Source of the DNA: Pogostemon cablin
Lineage: Eukaryota > Streptophyta > Magnoliopsida > Lamiales > Lamiaceae
Length of the DNA: 64,000 nt
NCBI GenBank assembly: GCA_023678885.1
Contig: CM043001.1
Coordinates: 2,118,001 to 2,182,000, forward strand
Reading direction: 5' to 3'
Translations under genes and position numbers: made by a program
Part shown: positions 60,401 through 64,000 of the stretch, piece after piece
Layout: the number at the start of each line of letters is the position of its first letter
How positions within the stretch are numbered: the stretch's first letter is position 1
The notes under the pieces: generated by a model
The model's database searches: none
What the model was told of the DNA's origin: nothing
What the model saw: the letters and a program-made list of their open reading frames with translations, nothing else

Positions 60401-63400
60401 AAACTTCACATGAGACTAGGTCACCTATACAAAAGATAGATATTGAAGAACAGATTAATTGCCTATATGCTACCTGCTGAAAGCAGGCAGCCTATCTACA
60501 AAAATATAGATACATTAAATACACATATGCACAAGAAAAATACATTAGAAAGGAATATATTCTTAAGCCCACTATATTTAGGAGCAAAACACAAGCAGCA
60601 GCAAAGAAAAAATAAACCAGAGAAGAGGTTCTTTTAATCTAGGAATCTACAAAACCAAAAACATAAATTAACTGGCCCAGTTCTTTTTCTGACGTACTTT
60701 CTCCTGCTCTCGCAGATACCAGGATAAAAACTTAAGCAAGACTGTAATCAGTAAAAGCACTTACCATTAGCAAGTATTTTACACAGTACTATATTGGCCA
60801 CCTTCTTCTGATGAACTCTCAAACTTCTTGCATTTGTTTATTAGAAATATTACAATTTAAAAGGAGTAAACATATATATTTCCTATTTTATTTAGCTTCT
60901 GCATAATAATGACTTATGTAACAGAAACTCTTTTATCACCATCCATTTGGAAAAACCTAGGGTTTTCACTTATTTGAAAGATATAACTCGATCCATCAAG
61001 TAGAATAAGCGTGAATTTGAACCATTAAAATCACCACAGGCACAGCACATTCGTCATACATCAGATACCTGGTTATCTAAATGAGAGAAAAAACAAACCA
61101 TGTCGATAATATATGCATGCAGAACTATAAAACAAGCAAAGCCACAACATTAAGACAAGGCTAGGTCAGATATCGCAAATATATTTAAAATACCTGATAA
61201 TTAATTCGGAATCGTCCAAGAAGTCGACAAAACTCATGGTAATTATCATGGTCAGCAAGACCTAATTTCCAGTTCAGAATATATTATTCAAAAATCAAAT
61301 GAGAATGTCATGTTATGTAATGTAAGAAAGCATTCAGCAAGAAGAAAAGCTGCAGAAAATAACAAACAAAACTAACCATAAGAATAATTAGTGGTGACGG
61401 AAGAACTAGCAATTATTTTTAATATATAAAACCAGAAATTAGTGTAGAATTTAATTGGGATACTTTAGGAAAAAATGTCCATATCAACTGCCTGAAAATA
61501 ATAACTTCATTAGAAATGCTCATTACTTGACTCATAAAATGCAATATTAATTTCACATTCATCTAAAGAATTGGATAAAAAAGATTGCATTTTAATGACA
61601 CGGACATCGAAACCCAAAAAGAGAAACTCTGAAAAAAACTTGGCAACTCAATAATACTATGAAAATCCACGCATCAACAAAGAATCCATGGACAATACGA
61701 AAACTCCACATATTACTTATTTCTTTACTATCTCAAGACATTAGTGCATTACACATCCCTAAATTACATCAAAAGGTTAAAATTTAAGGAGTATGCTGCA
61801 TCATATATTTTTATTATTCTTGTCTTTATGGAGCTTGTTTTGTCACCTCTAGCCAGCTACCTCACCATGTACCACCAAGTCTTCACCCCTCAGCACCATG
61901 CTATTTCTAGACCCCTCTATTGTCCTCACCAGCAACATTGAGCTACTCCTAACCAATCAAAGTTATTTCTCGAGTCTAAAGGCTAACGGCATGGCATGTG
62001 AAGAAAAAGTCAAAAGGTACAAAATAAATCATCCTAGTATAGTCCACACGTGTAATTACTATCCGTAAATGATTCCATCTTTCACCAACAGATAAGAAAC
62101 AAACATGTGTATGCCCAAGAAATAGCATCCTAAAGTCTTAATTACAAACACAGACCATATTTCTCCAAAACATTTCTCCTTTCCTACATTTCTCCAAATC
62201 AATGTATACACAGGACAATATAATAAGTATCTATTCTGAACTAATCTCAGCCGACCAAATGCTAGAATTCTATAAAATTTTAGACTTCCAACTAAAGAGG
62301 AATATTAGGACTTATAATAGAATGTAAGGGTGGGTGTGTTTGGTTGGGGAAATTTTTCCAATTTCCATTTTCTAACAAAAAAAATTCACAACCACTCACA
62401 CTCTCATTTCTATACTTTTTCAGAATTACACTCATTATTTTCTACAATTGCAAAAAAACTCAGTATTATTCATCATACAAAAAGTTCATTATTATTCATA
62501 TAAAAAGTAAAAAATGCCACAATCAATCGCACCCTGACATTCTATCTCACAACAGTTCAAAAACAAGGATCATGGTCATGCCAATCTTTGGATGTACATC
62601 AAGAGGTGAATGAACTCACGAGATTTCTGTAACTTTGAAATGCAAAATGAACAAATTATAATATTTCAAAAATACAAGAAAAGGAGGCCCATGAATCTAA
62701 AACATTGTGATAAGAGAGAGAGGAAAGAGGATTTTCCCTCCATAGTCTGTAGGTTATTCCCGAAATATATATACAGGTTGCGTTGAACACTTAAACATAT
62801 CAGGGGACTCAGAGAGAGTAAACCAGGAAACAAAAAACCTGAAATGTAAAAGCACCAAACCTTGGGTACTATATTGACCCACTCTCTGGCATATTGATCT
62901 CCGACAAAAAAATAAATCAATACAGAGAATACTATTTTAAAAGAATTACATGCAGCACTATATAACTATAGAACAAAGAATAATCCGTTAAAATGCTAAG
63001 TATTCAAGTTTTCTTTTATTCACTAGATTATACAAAATGATCAATGAAAGACTAGATAATGAAAGAGAAGAACAGAACAGCTTATAATATACCTTGCCCT
63101 GTTCTTAGAATTTCTTTGGTTCCAGACATTAGATGGTCCAAGAACTTGGAACGTGCAGTATCATTGGTGAAAAGAGAGCGTCTTACAGAAGCCAACCGTA
63201 CCAAGCACTCCAGTGACTGCAAATCAGGGGTAAGGGGGAAGGGGGGGAGTGAACTGTTAACATTTAAGAATATAGAAGATTCAGGAGGACATCTAGGTGG
63301 CCAAGCCAAGAATAGGTAATCCAAATTTATCAAACTAAAACAATAAAAACAAACCTTGATATTTGTCTTCATACAAATCGCACATGCCTTTAGTATTAAA

Positions 63401-64000
63401 ACAACAAATGTCGGTGTAATACAAAATAATGTGAAATATATTTTTTCCCTACCAGTACTTTAAGGGGAGAAAATGTATTCAGAGGAGAGGGGGGGAGGAA
63501 GAGGAAAACCTATTCGAGATACTAACAACGCTTATTACTGGCAGGACTTTATTTTGTTGCAATTAATCATCAACTGTTGCAATTTGACTAAATATTTTTT
63601 AATTTTGCATTTTTTGCACAATTTCTTGTTTTCCATAGTTGTTCAAAAACCTCGGTGAATTCCATTTGATCCACAATCCACATAGATCAATGTTTTAAGA
63701 GAACAGTATCTGCAAATTTGAATGCTTAAAAAGAGCAAATATTATATATTACCAACTGAAATAACTAAATGTTATTAGAATTGGATGTTTTAAAGAATAC
63801 AAAGTATACTGAAATTCAATTAGATACAAAATAAAAAATAAAAAAATTTAGATATGCATTTGAAAGGAAATTATCAAATATAGTCTAGAAAATTGGAGGA
63901 AAATGTCAAAAAGACTTCATACAACAGATCTCTATGAAATAACATGGTGAACATAAGACAAAAGGAGGAACCTGTACAGGAATGGAAATCCCAAAATATA
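48414..64000 (-). CDS. XPO7: Exportin-7 (XPO7/RanBP16-like) nuclear transport receptor, C-terminal ~800 residues
   Basis: Twenty-three exons on the minus strand: 63972-64000 (partial), 63093-63216, 61194-61261, 60279-60365, 59964-60116, 59788-59883, 59614-59673, 59344-59462, 59164-59251, 57482-57586, 57298-57402, 57165-57217, 57014-57077, 56751-56885, 56223-56335, 56045-56138, 54661-54880, 53337-53467, 52692-52838, 50213-50341, 49489-49587, 48822-48860 and 48414-48551. Phases match at all 22 joins, giving about 797 residues to a TAG. Landmarks shared with animal exportin-7 are VRLASVRRSLFTND, DNYHEFCRLLGRF, SVYYLLGLWSRL, LFDWIYPAHMPIL, SSPNGILLFREVSKL, GVFELYGDRALADAL, LFEDCTNQWSLSRP and KNRDKFTQNL. 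The protein is an importin-beta-type HEAT-repeat carrier that moves cargo through nuclear pores with Ran-GTP. The N-terminal Ran-binding part is outside the window. The last residues end in FRADFRVK. Confidence 0.95.
48941..49166. mobile_element. Stowaway-like MITE, family 2, copy 3, in an exportin-7 intron
   Basis: 226 bp with CTCCCTCCGTCCCGCACCAA and the complement of CTCCCTCCGTCCCACACCAA ends. The left flank is TA; the right flank is now TC, probably mutated. It lies in the intron 48861-49488. Confidence 0.92.
50969..51207. mobile_element. GTGAGACGG-terminated MITE-like repeat, copy 2, in an exportin-7 intron
   Basis: It starts CTTGTGAGACGGTCGTGAGA, ends in inverted TCTCACAAGCTGTCTCACAT, and shares its interior with 29572-29843. 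It lies in the 2.35-kb intron 50342-52691. Confidence 0.75.
51700..52155. repeat. Diverged direct duplication in an exportin-7 intron
   Basis: CATTGG-CATGTGCC, then ATAGGGGTGT and GGGCTGTGATTC, occur at about 51715-51780 and again at about 51999-52055, with further weak similarity downstream (period about 285 bp). Confidence 0.65.
53045..53130. repeat. ~52-bp tandem duplication in an intron
   Basis: CTTCTCAATGGTTTGCTGTA followed by AATAAA occurs at 53046 and again at 53098. Confidence 0.85.
55045..55247. mobile_element. MITE-like element with TGTTTGGT ends in an intron
   Basis: The left end TGTTTGGTGTCATGGGATGA and the complement of the right end (TGTTTGGTTGATGTTGGGGG, then ATGACTATC) form loose inverted repeats. 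The boundaries are approximate and no target duplication was confirmed. Confidence 0.4.
55519..55548. repeat. GACCA microsatellite
   Basis: Five perfect GACCA units followed by degenerate GATCA units, inside an exportin-7 intron. Confidence 0.95.
57775..57995 (-). pseudogene. Degenerate duplicate of an exportin-7 exon and flank
   Basis: GCCAGATCAAATCTTTGTTT at 57788 parallels GCCCGATCAAGTCTTTGCTT at 57550, and the following intron (GTATGAAGGTA, AGAGTGCTTCAGTATT) is also repeated about 238 bp away. Read on the minus strand the copy still encodes SKQRFDLAIL against SKQRLDRAIL in the real exon, but it has lost its far end and 5' splice site. Confidence 0.75.
58280..58391. repeat. 56-bp tandem duplication in an intron
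   Basis: TTCTAGGAGACCATGAAAGC starts at 58280 and 58336. The copies differ at only about two positions. Confidence 0.92.
59530..59615. repeat. Perfect 43-bp tandem duplication copying a 5' splice site
   Basis: ACACAGAGAAGAGTTATCTT... occurs at 59530-59572 and 59573-59615 without a mismatch. The right copy contains the 5' splice site of exon 59614-59673 (minus-strand TG|GTATGCTG), so the left copy is a second identical donor 43 bp into the intron. Confidence 0.95.

Noticed and set aside
62344..62920. Open frames in the exportin-7 intron 61262-63092
   Set aside because: No recognisable domain and no exon-like splice phase. A TGTTTGGTTGGGG word near 62338 hints at a MITE end but no partner end was found.

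Overview
The window is nuclear DNA from a flowering plant. It is very AT-rich, its genes carry many GT-AG introns, it is dense in MITEs, CACTA, hAT and Mutator-like elements, and it holds a nuclear copy of mitochondrial cox1. The gene families are plant-specific or plant-typical: a CYP98-type P450, a QALGGH zinc-finger protein and a plastid-targeted membrane protein. A eudicot, perhaps an asterid, fits best, but the species cannot be proved from the sequence alone.

Layout: (1) 1-2756, + strand: the 3' two-thirds of a CYP98A-type cytochrome P450 of the phenylpropanoid 3'-hydroxylase family. (2) 3581-9708, - strand: a complete six-exon NC2-alpha (DRAP1-like) histone-fold corepressor, tail-to-tail with the P450. 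(3) About 10-25.9 kb: a transposon graveyard. It holds Stowaway-like MITEs, a 142-bp Mutator-like MITE, two copies of a dispersed repeat (12.36 and 18.25 kb), a cox1 NUMT split by a MITE, and a 4,280-bp CACTA element inserted in the second repeat copy. (4) 25941-26744, - strand: an intronless C2H2 zinc-finger repressor with two EAR motifs. (5) 27-38 kb: AT-rich intergenic DNA with foldback elements, minisatellites, a 3,191-bp Mutator-like element that hosts a 410-bp CACTA derivative, and an LTR-retrotransposon remnant. (6) 38203-43187, - strand: an eight-exon gene for a 185-residue plastid-targeted, two-pass membrane protein, divergent from (7) 44280-44663, + strand, a DUF1764 protein. The 1.1-kb intergenic region between them is built largely from six degenerate ~116-144-bp tandem units rich in GGGCC/GCCCA. 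(8) 46213-47266: a nonautonomous hAT element carrying a nested MITE. (9) 48414 to beyond 64000, - strand: 23 exons of an exportin-7 (XPO7/RanBP16-like) nuclear transport receptor, cut at the window edge.

The genes do not form a pathway: they cover secondary metabolism, transcriptional repression, plastid envelope and nuclear transport. No wholly new system is evident. The strongest observations are structural: a MITE inserted at a TA inside a mitochondrial cox1 fragment, so the pre-insertion site is known; a Mutator-like element whose empty site survives in a paralogous repeat 2 kb away; a CACTA element with reconstructable target; a tandem-repeat array occupying a divergent promoter; and fresh or decayed tandem duplications in exportin-7, one copying a 5' splice site and one copying an exon.

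Exon boundaries were derived by hand from reading frame, splice consensus and phase, supported by recalled family features. No alignment was run.
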